Of a stretch of DNA of 64,000 nt, positions 42,587-52,645 are shown in pieces. The stretch's first letter is position 1, and each line of letters begins with the position of its first letter. The DNA comes from Bradyrhizobium erythrophlei (lineage in GTDB: Bacteria; Pseudomonadota; Alphaproteobacteria; Rhizobiales; Xanthobacteraceae). Below the pieces are notes generated by a model, which ran no database searches, was not told the origin of the DNA, and saw only the letters and a list, made by a program, of their open reading frames with translations. The translations under genes and the position numbers were made by a program. The stretch is taken from assembly GCA_900129675.1 (NCBI GenBank), contig FSRD01000001.1:8545501-8609500 (forward strand), read 5' to 3'.

Positions 42587-43990
42587 ATGTCGTTCACCGT
42601 CATCAACCCGGCCACTGGACGGGAAGGCAATCGCTACGACGCGACACCTGAGGCTGAGATTACGGCCGCCATAGAGAAGGCCGACGCCGCTTCCCGCGAT
42701 TGGCGACGGCGGGATTTCGCCGACCGCGCCCGTCTCATGAAGGCAGCCGCCCGCGTGCTGCGCGAGAACAAGGATGCCTACGGGCGGCTGATGACCGAAG
42801 AGATGGGCAAACCGATCCAACAGGGCATCGCGGAAGCGGAGAAATGCGCTGTCGCATGCGATTACTTCGCTGACAACGCGGCAAAGTTCCTGGCGCCCGA
42901 ACCTGCGCAGGGCGGCGCCACCAGAAGCTTCGTTACCTTCCAGCCCATCGGCGTCGTGCTCGCCATCATGCCCTGGAACTTCCCCTTCTGGCAGGTCTTT
43001 CGCTTCGCGGCTCCTGCGCTGATGGCGGGCAATGCGGGTCTCCTCAAGCATGCCTCCAATGTTCCGGGGTGCGCTCTCGCCATCGAGGACATCTTCCGCA
43101 AGGCGAGCTTTCCCGAGGACTTGTTCAAGACACTGCTGGTAAGTTCCAGCGCCATCGATGCCATCATCGCCCATCCCCTGGTGCGTGCAGTGACGCTTAC
43201 CGGAAGCGGCCCGGCTGGCCGTGCCGTCGCGAAAAAGGCTGGCGAAATGCTGAAGAAGTCAGTGCTCGAGCTCGGCGGCAGCGACGCGTATCTTGTGCTG
43301 GAGGATGCGGATATCGCGTTCGCAGCGCGGGCCTGTGCTGCGGGTCGGCTCATCAATTCCGGCCAGAGCTGCATCGCCGCCAAGCGCTTCATTGTGGTGG
43401 AGAGCGTACTGAAGGCCTTCGAGGAAGCGTTCGTGAAGGAGATGGCCGACACGAAGGTGGGCGATCCCCTGTTGCCCGAAACTGACGTCGGTCCGCTGGC
43501 TCGCGTCGACTTGCGCGACGCGTTGCACGATCAGGTGGAGCGGAGCATCGCCGAGGGCGCTCGGTGCCTTCTAGGCGGCGAGGTGCCGGATGGCCCCGGT
43601 GCCTTCTATCCGCCCACCGTTCTGACCGACCTCCGTCCGGGTATGCCTGCCTACGAGGAGGAGTTGTTCGGCCCGGTCGCTTCGGTGATCCCAGTGAAGG
43701 ACGAGGCAGAAGCCATCGCCGTCGCCAACAATTCCGTCTTTGGCCTCGGCGGTGGGATCTTCACCCGCGATCTTGCCCGCGGCGAACGCATCGCGGCCGA
43801 GGCCATGGAGGCGGGATCAGTGTGCGTGAACGCAACCGTGGTGTCCGATCCGAAGCTACCCTTCGGTGGCGTCAAAGAGAGCGGCTATGGCCGGGAGCTC
43901 TCCCACTACGGTATCAAAGAATTCGTGAACATCAAGACCGTGGTGGTCGCGGACGGTACGGCCAAGGGGCCGCGACAAAACACCGAGTGA
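42587..43990 (+). CDS. NAD(P)-dependent aldehyde dehydrogenase, succinate-semialdehyde type
   Basis: A 467-residue protein with INPATGREG at the start, GVVLAIMPWNFPFWQVFR (cofactor loop), VTLTGSGPAGRAVA, LELGGSDAYLVLEDADI (general-base Glu), NSGQSCIAAKRFIV (catalytic Cys) and EEELFGPVASVIPV. The ending LPFGGVKESGYGRELSHYGI then KEFVNIKTV fits the Sad/GabD family. It oxidises a semialdehyde or other aldehyde to the acid. It may share an operon with the SnoaL gene. Confidence 0.9.
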   Translation: MSFTVINPATGREGNRYDATPEAEITAAIEKADAASRDWRRRDFADRARLMKAAARVLRENKDAYGRLMTEEMGKPIQQGIAEAEKCAVACDYFADNAAKFLAPEPAQGGATRSFVTFQPIGVVLAIMPWNFPFWQVFRFAAPALMAGNAGLLKHASNVPGCALAIEDIFRKASFPEDLFKTLLVSSSAIDAIIAHPLVRAVTLTGSGPAGRAVAKKAGEMLKKSVLELGGSDAYLVLEDADIAFAARACAAGRLINSGQSCIAAKRFIVVESVLKAFEEAFVKEMADTKVGDPLLPETDVGPLARVDLRDALHDQVERSIAEGARCLLGGEVPDGPGAFYPPTVLTDLRPGMPAYEEELFGPVASVIPVKDEAEAIAVANNSVFGLGGGIFTRDLARGERIAAEAMEAGSVCVNATVVSDPKLPFGGVKESGYGRELSHYGIKEFVNIKTVVVADGTAKGPRQNTE

Positions 43991-44065
43991 ACCACGTCAA
44001 CTAGCTCAGCCTCTGCACGTGCCGGCCGGGCCCAGAAGCGCAAAAGCCGCGGCCGCGAATTTCCC

Positions 44066-45703
44066 TTAGGACAACAGATAGTCGATCTCTGCTATCCGTT
44101 GCCTCTGAATTTCGGACGCCGTGCCCCCCAATCGATCTCGCACGCGCTTCAGATATTTCGGTCCACGCCAGTTTCTAGCGTCCGCAACTGCCAATTCGCG
44201 CCAAAGTACGCGGTCGTCCACCACGTTCATAAAATCCATCGGGTCTAGGTCACGCTCGACGAACAGGTCGGCGACGACTTGCCGAACCCGCCAGCACCGA
44301 TCCCATTCGTGCCATGGCGCGACCCACGGCAATCTCTGATAAAGAAGACTCCAACCTGCAGCAGGCATACGCCCCTCGACCAGAGCGCGATGTACGGCTT
44401 CAAGGGAGCCCTTCATCAGCTCGGCCGGGGCACTGGATTGCCAACCGAGCGCGCGCGTCAGCAGAAACGCCTTCAAGTATTCCTCGTCCTCGCGGCCGAC
44501 CGTACCCGTCGCTCGTCCAAACGCCTCGAGCCATGGGTCGATCCCACCATCGCTTCTTACGGCGTCCGGGTAGGTGGCACGTGCGAGGACGATCAGAGGA
44601 GGCGTGAAAGTCAGTTTCCCCGCCAATAACGCCTGAGTCAGCTCGTCCTTAAAGTTGGTCAGCGCCTGTAACCACGCATCAAGCTTTCCCCGCTCCGTAT
44701 CGGGCCCGATCTTCTCGATAGCCTCGATCAGAGGACCCGCACCGAACTTCCTGAGGGCCGGCTTGGCTTGCCCGAGCCAACTGACGATCATGCTGGCCCC
44801 AACATTCGCGGCTCGGTCTCCGACCGACGAGGCTAGAGCCCTCTCGACGTCCAATCCAGGAACGGCCAGAACCTTGAAGAGCGCAAGAGTTTCCTGACGT
44901 TGCGCCGCAATCTCGGGTGCGACGGAAGGCTCCCTTTCGATGCCAGCCAAAAGCGTGTCCTCGCCCATCGATGCAAGCGTCGCTTCGATCGCGTTAGTCA
45001 ATGGGTCCTTTGTTAAAAGCGCGTCTGCGAACGCGGATGGTTGCCGTCGCCAGAGTTCTGAGCTTGCCTTCTCGGCAATCAACTCGTCGGCGCCCTCATC
45101 CAAGCGAACCTCGCTCAATACAAGCTGAAAGCTTCGCTCGTCGATGCCTTCGATGTCCTGCATCAACCTCCGCACAATCGACTGCCGGGCCGTCACGGCC
45201 TGCGACGATCCGATCTCGTCCAGCGCCGCCATCGCGCCGGCGACCTCCGATACCGACGACTGCGCGCGCACGAAGGCGAATATTCGACTCAAGGGACGCA
45301 TGGCGCTTCGCCCGCCGGCTATTTCGCCACCACTCCCGCGCAGGAAATGGCGAAGACCTTGGATATCCGGCCTCAGCAGATCGTCGACGACGGGTGCGAA
45401 GTTCGGATCGAGAGATTCCGGCGATGGCACGACAGCATCGACGATCCGCATGCGCGGAATTCGGGCCGCGTTCGACACCAATTGAACGTCGAAAGGCTCC
45501 GAAGACGTGGATCGATCGTTCGCGGTGAACGTGCAAAACCTGAAGCTTCTCCGGAGTCTCGGCCACTGCTGCATCCAGAGCCGAACGACCAGATCCTCGT
45601 CGAATCCCGCATCGAGGCCCGCGACGACCTTCATCGTCGGATGACCGGTCATCTGGAAGAACGATTGGAAAATGTTCAGCAACGCTTCATCGAGCGCTTC
45701 TGG
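44066..45703 (-). pseudogene. 5'-truncated protein resembling GTPase-associated protein 1 (GAP1)
   Basis: The frame reads RDAYTGRFVLHNATPEALDE (just after an in-frame TAG near 45728), then ALLNIFQSFF ... RLWMQQWPRLRRSFRFCTFT and about 480 residues of helical repeats ending LGGTASEIQRQRIAEIDYLL. No good start codon exists; TTG 45682 is the first candidate. The LW-x-QxWPRLRR-F-F-C-T segment reminds me of GAP1-type proteins of GTPase-centred conflict systems, whose N-terminal GAP1-N domain would be expected before it and is missing here. The identification is from memory and weak; the truncation is clear. Confidence 0.4.
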
Positions 45704-45728
45704 AGTTGCATTGTGAAGGACAAACCTG

Positions 45729-46364
45729 CCGGTATAGGCGTCTCGCTACTGCGGCGCCGCCGCCGGCAGAGGGCGCTCGACGTCGACAAAAAACCGGTCG
45801 CGGAGCGGTGTTCAGCCAGTGGACTGACCCATCTACTGTCTGACAGGCCAACGCCCCCTCTCGCCGACGACGGCAAACGGGCCCTGAATGACCCACTTTT
45901 CGAACTCGGGAGCGATGGGAAGCTAAGCCCGCTTCCCTGCTTCGTGGGGACTTCAAGGTGGCCGCGTGTCACCGCTGTCGGCGCTGGTCCGAAGGCCTGG
46001 GAGACGACCAAGCCGCCCGGGTAGCCCCAGGAAACCGCTAGAAGACTTGTTTTCTCCGACCAGAGAGGCTTTGCTTGGGGACCGGTCGACCCCGCCTCTC
46101 ACCCCTCCTATCGCCCTTCGCGAAAGACGGAGAGGTCTGGCACAGCCGGATCGAGTCCTTCCTGCTCGAGGATTTTGGCACCCTCGCCCCAGGTAGGACA
46201 CGAGCGCGGCAATACCGGAGTTTGGCGACATCGCGCCGACGTGGCCTTCTTCTGCGGCACTTGCCGGCGCTGTTCGACGATCTGGTTACTCATGAGGTGG
46301 GGCGGGATCGGCCGGCATCGCACCCGGTGAGGCGATCGAGTGCTTCAATCCGGACACGGCCGTC
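45729..46364. other. Degenerate stretch upstream of the GAP1-like gene
   Basis: All three minus-strand frames are broken by stops. If the GAP1-like gene was once full length, its 5' part would have been here, but I could not recognise it. No promoter or repeat is clear. Confidence 0.4.
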
Positions 46365-46640
46365 ATGAGAGCGGTATCGCTGTCGCGAAAGCCCAGCCAC
46401 ATCGGCGCTGTTGCGTTCCGCCGCTGCGGCGATCCTGTGATCGGCGACTTCAGCGACGCCAAGCTGATCTGCAAGTTCGGCCAAATACCGGACAATCTGG
46501 GCGCTGTGAGGCCCGAAAAGCTCGATTGGGTGCGCAGCGAGCTAACTCGCATGCGCGGACAGATCCGCGCAGGAGAGCGAGGTCCGGATGCTGCAGCGGA
46601 CCGGCGCCTCGATCGCGTCTGCTTTCGCGCAAGCGGGTGA
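46365..46640 (+). CDS. Small hypothetical protein, doubtful
   Basis: A 91-residue frame; the segment HIGAVAFRRCGDPVIGDFSD then AKLICKFGQIPDNL looks like a family of small Bradyrhizobium proteins (AFSRTGDP-IGDF-DA---K-FG-IP). The C-terminal part is basic. It could be a decayed copy. Confidence 0.35.
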   Translation: MRAVSLSRKPSHIGAVAFRRCGDPVIGDFSDAKLICKFGQIPDNLGAVRPEKLDWVRSELTRMRGQIRAGERGPDAAADRRLDRVCFRASG

Positions 46641-46891
46641 AGATCGATGATCTTTGTCGCGAGCGCGACGCGCTTGCTTTTCATTCTTGATTGCTGCCGT
46701 TTGCACCCAACAATTGCGCCGAGAAGGGAAAGCCCCGCCGCGTTCTGGATCGCAGCGGGGCCGCCCTCCAACCCCGGCCTGTGCGAAACGGGGCTAGATC
46801 GCTTCGGTAGCACGGTCGAGAAAGTCTAGTCAGCCTTGGTACCGGACATGTCCACTTGAAACCCGGCACGGTTTGCACCGATGCGAACGAA

Positions 46892-47797
46892 CTACAGCCC
46901 TGCGTTCGCGATGCGGTCGCGCATCCGAGGAACAGCGAAGTCGATGAACGCACGCAGCTTGAGCGCCAATCTCCCCTGCGCATCGTAGACAACATGCACG
47001 GGCCTCGCCTTCGGCTCGAAGGCCTCCAATACGATCGCCAGTCGCCCAGCCCGTACGTGGTCGGCGATCTGGTACGACACCGCACGCACCAGCCCGGCCC
47101 CCGACAAGGCCGCATCGATCGCTGCATCGATGGTGTTGACGGCCAAGCGCGAACGGAACGTGGCGCGGATCTCATCGCCTTCGGACTCGAAACCCCACGT
47201 GCTCAGCGCGGACGTGCTCTGGAACGAGACCACGCTATGCCTCATGAGGTCGTCTGGCGTGGCAGGGATCCCGTTTGCAACGAGATAGTCGGGGCTCGCG
47301 CAGATCACGTGCCGGACGGTCCCCAGCGACGTCGAAATTAGATTGCTGTCCGGCAATGGACCGATGCGAAAGGCGACATCGATCTGGTCCTCTAGGAAGT
47401 GTGCGACGTGATCCGTCATGACGAGACCGACCGACACTTCGGGAAAGGCTTCCAGGAAGCTGGTGACGATCGGCAAGACATGCAGCCGGCCGAACATGAT
47501 CGGCGCGGTCACGACCAGGTCCCCCTTCGGCTCGGTATATTCGCCCGAAGCCGCCCGCTCAGCTTCGGTCAACTGCTCCATGATCGACTTCGCGGCCGTA
47601 ACGTACGAACGCCCGGCAGGCGTGAGTTCCAGTCCTTTCGCCGAACGGATCAGTAGGGTCGCCTTCAGGTGAGCTTCCAGCTCCGCGACCTTTCGGCTGA
47701 TCGTGGTCAGGGGCAATCGCAGGTCACGGCTGGCTTTCGACAGGCTGCCAGCCTCGACCGCGGCGAGCAGCACCGACATGGCATCAAAGCGATCCAT
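46892..47797 (-). CDS. LysR-family transcriptional regulator
   Basis: A 301-residue protein. The N-terminal winged helix is MDRFDAMSVLLAAVEAGSLS then KASRDLRLPLTTISRKVAEL. The C-terminal half is the LysR substrate-binding fold (GDLVVTAPIMFGRLHVLPIV ... DQIDVAFRIGPLPDSNL ... VICASPDYLV). ATG 47797 fits the family; the longer frame does not. It is divergent from an MFS exporter, which it probably controls. An inverted repeat with arms CCTTCCAAA (47801-47809) and TTTGGAAGG (47852-47860) lies between them. Confidence 0.9.
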   Translation of the reverse strand: MDRFDAMSVLLAAVEAGSLSKASRDLRLPLTTISRKVAELEAHLKATLLIRSAKGLELTPAGRSYVTAAKSIMEQLTEAERAASGEYTEPKGDLVVTAPIMFGRLHVLPIVTSFLEAFPEVSVGLVMTDHVAHFLEDQIDVAFRIGPLPDSNLISTSLGTVRHVICASPDYLVANGIPATPDDLMRHSVVSFQSTSALSTWGFESEGDEIRATFRSRLAVNTIDAAIDAALSGAGLVRAVSYQIADHVRAGRLAIVLEAFEPKARPVHVVYDAQGRLALKLRAFIDFAVPRMRDRIANAGL

Positions 47798-47800
47798 AGG

Positions 47801-47860
47801 CCTTCCAAACGTTGGGAGGGTTCCTTCCGATATTACCGGCTGCCGGGAATCTTTGGAAGG
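47801..47860. promoter_or_regulatory. Inverted repeat between the LysR and MFS genes
   Basis: CCTTCCAAA (47801-47809) pairs with TTTGGAAGG (47852-47860). The 42-base spacing is long for one LysR box, but the divergent promoter region is the expected place for LysR binding. Confidence 0.4.
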
Positions 47861-47898
47861 CTCCAATTTCGCAGGCGAACCTCGAAAGGAGAACAAGT

Positions 47899-49080
47899 AT
47901 GGACCGCCGCCTTCTAGTTCTAGCCATAGGGATGTTCGCGCTAGGCACCGACAGCTTCGTGGTGGCCGGCGTGCTTCCCGAGATTGCCCGCCATTTCGAT
48001 GTCGGCATCGGCGCCGCCGGACAGATGACAACTATCTACTCTGTTACCTTCGCCCTGCTCTCGCCCACCATCGCTGCACTTGCTGCAGGCGTCCCCCGCA
48101 AGAACATGCTGATCGCCGGCGCTGCTGTGTTCGTGCTGGCGAATATCGCCACCGCTGTCTCGCCGACCTTCAGCATTGCCCTAGCCACCCGCGCTCTCGC
48201 AGGCGTCGGCGCGGCGATGTTTTCGCCGACCGCGACGGGATCCGCAGCTATGCTGGTGCCCCCGGAGCGACGTGGATACGCGTTATCGGTCGTTGTCACG
48301 GGTCTCACGCTCTCGACCGCCCTTGGTTCGCCCATCGGTGCCGTGATTGGAGGACTCGGAGATTGGCGCTACACGATGCTGTTCGTCGCTGCTCTCGGCG
48401 CGGTCACCGGTCTCGGCATCTACGCCTTCTTGAGCGAAATTCCCTTGCCGCCCGCCGTCTCGTTGTCCAAACGCCTGGCTCCCCTCGCCGATTCTAGGAT
48501 CCTGTTGACGGTCGCGACGACGCTGATCAACTTGAGCAGCATCTTCACGGTCTACACGTACTTCGCCGTGGCGTTTGATCGCGCGATCGGCAACGACGCG
48601 GTCGTATTGGGCGCGCTGCTGGTCCTGTGGGGCGCCGGCGGAACGGTCGCCAATCTCGGCTTGGGCCGTCTGGTCGACCGCATAGGTTCGCGCTCAGTGA
48701 TCCTGTCGACTCTTGCGGTACTCGCGATCGTGTCTCTCTCGATGCCGTGGACCAGCACCAGTCTTTGGACTGCGGTGCCCGTGGTGTTCGTTTGGGGTGC
48801 CGCTGGCTGGGGTCTGCTGGTGCCGCAGCAGTATCGCTTGGTGGCGCTCAATCCTTCGATTGCGCCAGTCCTGCTCGGACTGAATACCGCTGGATCCTTC
48901 TTTGGCATGTCCGCAGCCGGCGTGATCGGCGCCGCCGCGATCCCGATTGTCGGTGTCCACCACCTCGGCTTCGTCGCCGCCGGTCTCGCCGTGGTAGCGT
49001 TCGTCGTCGCGGAACTCGCGACCATGCGGATCGCTGCGAGCGAAGGCCTCCGCGTCACGACCCATGGCGTCCCGGCCTGA
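47899..49080 (+). CDS. MFS efflux transporter (DHA1, AraJ-like)
   Basis: A 393-residue integral membrane protein with about 12 hydrophobic segments. It opens with MDRRLLVLAIGMFALGTDSF and VAGVLPEIARHFDVGIGAAG, typical of the AraJ/YdhP group, and has the RxxxGY loop (PPERRGYALSVVVTG). ATG 47899 has AAAGGAG ahead. It is divergent from the LysR gene. It probably exports a drug, sugar or aromatic compound. Confidence 0.9.
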   Translation: MDRRLLVLAIGMFALGTDSFVVAGVLPEIARHFDVGIGAAGQMTTIYSVTFALLSPTIAALAAGVPRKNMLIAGAAVFVLANIATAVSPTFSIALATRALAGVGAAMFSPTATGSAAMLVPPERRGYALSVVVTGLTLSTALGSPIGAVIGGLGDWRYTMLFVAALGAVTGLGIYAFLSEIPLPPAVSLSKRLAPLADSRILLTVATTLINLSSIFTVYTYFAVAFDRAIGNDAVVLGALLVLWGAGGTVANLGLGRLVDRIGSRSVILSTLAVLAIVSLSMPWTSTSLWTAVPVVFVWGAAGWGLLVPQQYRLVALNPSIAPVLLGLNTAGSFFGMSAAGVIGAAAIPIVGVHHLGFVAAGLAVVAFVVAELATMRIAASEGLRVTTHGVPA

Positions 49081-49100
49081 AAAGTTGGGCCCAAGATCGA

Positions 49101-49130
49101 GACCCCGCGCTCGCCCGCGGGGTCTTTTCG
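49101..49130 (+). terminator. Rho-independent terminator after the MFS gene
   Basis: GACCCCGCG-CTCGCC-CGCGGGGTC followed by TTTTCG. A strong 9-bp GC stem with a U tract, 20 bases after the stop. Confidence 0.85.
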
Positions 49131-49282
49131 TTTGGGGCCGGACTTCGGGCGGACCCCATGTTCTGCGACGGCCGAAGACCGAAGGTCAAAGTTCCCCTTT
49201 ATCCGTGACCGAGACGTCAATTGCCTGTAATGCAGTTACGTGTTGAGACTACACAGATTACAGAATGTTCATGTAACGTCGC

Positions 49283-52234
49283 GTGTCACCCGACGATGAC
49301 TGTGCAACCGCGAAGGTCGAAATGGGCACGCCAGAACCATTTTCCGCGGTCGAGTGGATCGCCTTCGGTCCTTACGTTCTGTTGCCCGGCAAGCGTACGC
49401 TCAACCGCGACGGCAACGCGGTCCGAATCGGCGACAGAACGTTCGATCTGCTTCTCGCTCTGATCGCGTCGCCCGGCGAGGTCATGTCAAAGACCGACTT
49501 GGCCCGCAGGGTCTGGCAACGCGAGTGGATCGAGGAAGCGACCGTGCGCGTCACGATAGCCGCACTGCGCAAACTGCTCGGGCAAATGCCCGACGGCGAA
49601 GAGTACGTCGTCACCGTCGTGGGTCGTGGCTACGCCTTCTCTGCGAGCGCCAACGTCGAACACTCGTCCGGTCGGAGATTCGAGCGAAAGGCCGGTCGGG
49701 CCATCCGCGCAGTCCCGGAAAGCGGTCGCTTGCCAGCCCTGCTAAGCCCAATTCTTGGACGGCAAACGGATATCCGGCAGATCGGCGATCTCCTCGCGAT
49801 GCACAGACTCGTGACCATCGTTGGTACCGGAGGGATAGGCAAGACGACGACCGCCGTTTCCTGTGCCGCGCAGCGCACGGAGATCGGCGACGGCGTCCGT
49901 TTCGTCGACTTCGGACCGATCCGGGACCCAGTCCTCGTGCCTGCCAGGATCGCCGCAGCGCTCGATGCCGAACAAACGATTCCGGATCCGTGGAGCTTCG
50001 TCATCAATCAGCTCGGCCCGCGTCGCCAGCTCCTGGTTCTAGACAATTGCGAGCATGTCGCGGATGCCGCGGCGTCGATGGTCGAGGAGATCCTGCGGAG
50101 CGCGCCAAACGTCACGATCATGGCGACCAGCCGGGAACCTCTCAGAGCCGCCGGCGAAGTCGTCTTCCGACTAGGCGCCCTCAGCCTTCCGGAAGCCGAC
50201 GATGTCGGCGCAGCCGACGCGATGACCCATTCCGCTATTCAACTCTTCGTCGATCGCGTGCAAGCCGGGCTGCCGGATTTCATCCTTACCGACGGACTGG
50301 CGCCCACGGCGATCGATATCTGCCGCAGACTAGACGGCATCGCCTTGGCGATCCGGCTCGCTGCGGGCCGTGTCCCAGCATTCGGCGTCAAGGGCGTCGC
50401 TGGCTTGCTCGATGACCGATTTCGCGTGTTGAGCAGAGGTCAGAGAACCGCACCGGCGCGACACCAAACGCTCGAAGCGGCCTTTGATTGGAGCTACGAG
50501 CTCCTTGCCCCAGCGGAGCAGATGGTGTTAGCGCGCATCGCGGCCTTTGCGCACACGTTTACGCTCGATGCGGCGAAAAACGTCGCCGCCTCGTCGCCGA
50601 TCGAAAAGGACGAGCTGGCCGAGATCATCGGCAACCTCGTGAGCAAGTCTCTCGTCGTCTTCATCCAGGACGAGATCGAACCGACCTATCGCCTGCTGGA
50701 AACGGTGAGGGTCTTCGCGTCGGCTCGATTGTCCGCCGCCGGCGAAGAGGCGGCAACCTTGGAGAGGCACGCGCGCTACTGCGCCGAACAGTGCAAGGCC
50801 TCCCTCGCCGAGATGACGGGATCAAAGCAGAGCGGAGCGACGCATGCCGCCAAAGCCGCCCTGGACGACATCCGCGCGGCACTGAGATGGTCGCTGCAGG
50901 CGGGCGATCCCGTAGCCGCAACCGAAACCGTCTCGGCGGTCCTGCCAGTCATGTTGCACCTCGGTCTTGTCGCCGAATCCGGCGACTGGATCGAACGCGT
51001 TCTTGCCATAGAGACGGACAGCCGACGTCGTCTCGAACTCATGATCAGTCTGGGCAGCGCGCTGATCCTGTCAACCCCGCACTGGCCGACTATCGTGAAG
51101 CTCTACGAGGAAGCCAATAATCTCGCGTGCGAACTCGACGACGTCACCGGCCAGTTGCAGGCGATCCACGGCCTCATGGTAGCTGCCTGGAACGACCGTC
51201 GCTGTCGCGATGCGCTCGCGATCGCGACCCGGCATCACGATCTCGCGGTTCGACATGGACGCTCGGAGGACGTAGTCATGAGCCGCTGCATGATTGCCGC
51301 GGCTCATCACGGGCTCGGCGAATTCCATCGAGCGTCGGAACATCTGCAGTTCATGCTCGCGAATTATCCAGCCGAACGCCGCTCGGCCGACGTACAGCGC
51401 CTCTTCGACATGCGTACGGTCGCCTTGGGCTTCGTGGCCCGGATCGAATTCTCCTCTGGACGCATCTCGAGCAGCCAATCCATCGCCGAACAGGCGCTCG
51501 CCGAAGCCGGCGATCACGTCCCGTCCGTCTTTCTGGTCCTGTCACACATAGCGAGCCCGATCGCCATCGACTGCATGGATTGGGCTTCGGCGGAGAAGTA
51601 CATCGAAAGACTATACGAGCAGTGCGGCCACCAGGCCTGGTGGCGCATCTGGGCGGATACGCTCAACGACATCTTCGCGGTGCATGCGGGCCAATCGGAG
51701 GAAGCGCTCCGGCGTCTCGACTCATTCATCGTCGAAGACGGAGGATTCCGGCAGCTCGCACACCATTGTTGGTTCTATCTCCAGGTCGTGAAAGGCCACA
51801 TGGCGTTCGGCAATCACGAGCGCGCGCGAGGACTGCTGACGCGGCTTCTGGCCCACGTCGATGCCTGCGAAGACTTCTGGCTCAAGTCGGAATTGCTGAC
51901 GCTGGAGGCCTGTCTGACGGCCAAGCTGGATCCGGAGCGAGCCGCGGAAGGCTTCCGGAACGCCATCCGCCTCGCACGCGCACAAGGCGCCGCCCTTTTC
52001 GAGTTGGGTGCCGCAGCGGGATTCGTGCGGTTCGCGCGTGGCACTGCGATCGAGCCCGAGGCAAGGCGGTCGTTCGCGGAAGCCTACGCACGCTCGGTAT
52101 CGTCCGACGGCCAATCGGGCACGGGGCGTCCGGGATATCTCCGCAAGCAATTCCGCCGGCTCGTGCGGCTCCAAGGGATTTCGCGACCGATCAGCGGTGG
52201 CATCCCGCCCGCCGCCGTCCTCGCGGCCGAGTGA
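49283..52234 (+). CDS. OmpR-type winged-helix + STAND ATPase regulator (AfsR-like), copy 1
   Basis: A 983-residue protein (GTG 49283; ATG 49322 is another start). Residues about 20-110 are an OmpR-type winged helix (FDLLLALIASPGEVMSKTDL, ATVRVTIAALRKLLG, GYAFSASA). From 145, ILGRQTDIRQIGDLL leads into a STAND/NB-ARC ATPase: Walker A GTGGIGKTT near 182, RRQLLVLDNCEHVADAAA, MATSREPLRAAGE, ALSLP, LDGIALAIRLAA. From about 500 there are helical, TPR-like repeats. It is a single-protein signal integrator that probably binds DNA after ATP-driven switching. A paralogue is at 57964-60825. Confidence 0.9.
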   Translation: MSPDDDCATAKVEMGTPEPFSAVEWIAFGPYVLLPGKRTLNRDGNAVRIGDRTFDLLLALIASPGEVMSKTDLARRVWQREWIEEATVRVTIAALRKLLGQMPDGEEYVVTVVGRGYAFSASANVEHSSGRRFERKAGRAIRAVPESGRLPALLSPILGRQTDIRQIGDLLAMHRLVTIVGTGGIGKTTTAVSCAAQRTEIGDGVRFVDFGPIRDPVLVPARIAAALDAEQTIPDPWSFVINQLGPRRQLLVLDNCEHVADAAASMVEEILRSAPNVTIMATSREPLRAAGEVVFRLGALSLPEADDVGAADAMTHSAIQLFVDRVQAGLPDFILTDGLAPTAIDICRRLDGIALAIRLAAGRVPAFGVKGVAGLLDDRFRVLSRGQRTAPARHQTLEAAFDWSYELLAPAEQMVLARIAAFAHTFTLDAAKNVAASSPIEKDELAEIIGNLVSKSLVVFIQDEIEPTYRLLETVRVFASARLSAAGEEAATLERHARYCAEQCKASLAEMTGSKQSGATHAAKAALDDIRAALRWSLQAGDPVAATETVSAVLPVMLHLGLVAESGDWIERVLAIETDSRRRLELMISLGSALILSTPHWPTIVKLYEEANNLACELDDVTGQLQAIHGLMVAAWNDRRCRDALAIATRHHDLAVRHGRSEDVVMSRCMIAAAHHGLGEFHRASEHLQFMLANYPAERRSADVQRLFDMRTVALGFVARIEFSSGRISSSQSIAEQALAEAGDHVPSVFLVLSHIASPIAIDCMDWASAEKYIERLYEQCGHQAWWRIWADTLNDIFAVHAGQSEEALRRLDSFIVEDGGFRQLAHHCWFYLQVVKGHMAFGNHERARGLLTRLLAHVDACEDFWLKSELLTLEACLTAKLDPERAAEGFRNAIRLARAQGAALFELGAAAGFVRFARGTAIEPEARRSFAEAYARSVSSDGQSGTGRPGYLRKQFRRLVRLQGISRPISGGIPPAAVLAAE

Positions 52235-52471
52235 CGCGGACCTCCACACGAGCCGACGTGGGAGCCGATTGAAGACGCTAGGTAATCAGGCGGAGCTACG
52301 GCGCGCCGTTCCATGTCACAAGGTTAAGGTCGCACACAGGCCGTTCCACCACGCTGCCGCTGTTCCACGGAACACAACAACAATTCACGCGCTATCACCG
52401 CTCGCCGTCGGTTAGTTTTCCGGCCACACAACTGCGTGCGATCCCATGGGGCAGAGCACTGGAGGCGAAAT
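52235..52471. other. Gap after the first STAND regulator
   Basis: No gene or repeat is clear. A GGAGG at about 52461 precedes a short MaoC-like remnant. Confidence 0.4.
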
Positions 52472-52564
52472 ATGACGGCGTTGCTCTATCTCGACGACAT
52501 CGCGCCGGGCCAAGTCTTCGAGCGAGCCGCTGCTGTGCACGTACAAAAGCGCAAAAAGCCGTGA
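52472..52564 (+). pseudogene. N-terminal scrap of a MaoC-like dehydratase
   Basis: MTALLYLDDIAPGQVFERAA then AVHVQKRKKP and a stop. L-Y-x-D-D-x-x-x-G-Q-V-F is the opening of MaoC/hot-dog enoyl-CoA hydratases, and it has a proper GGAGG before the ATG. Only 30 codons remain; the rest is lost. Confidence 0.45.
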
Positions 52565-52645
52565 ATCCCGCACCCTCAATGGCCGCTCGCAACGACTCTG
52601 GATGAACATCCACGCGCAGGCTGGCACGCCATCTTGATGGCCGAG

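Noticed and set aside
51127..52272. 381-codon Arg-rich frame overlapping the first STAND regulator
   Set aside because: It is an off-frame reading of a high-GC gene with composition typical of shadows.
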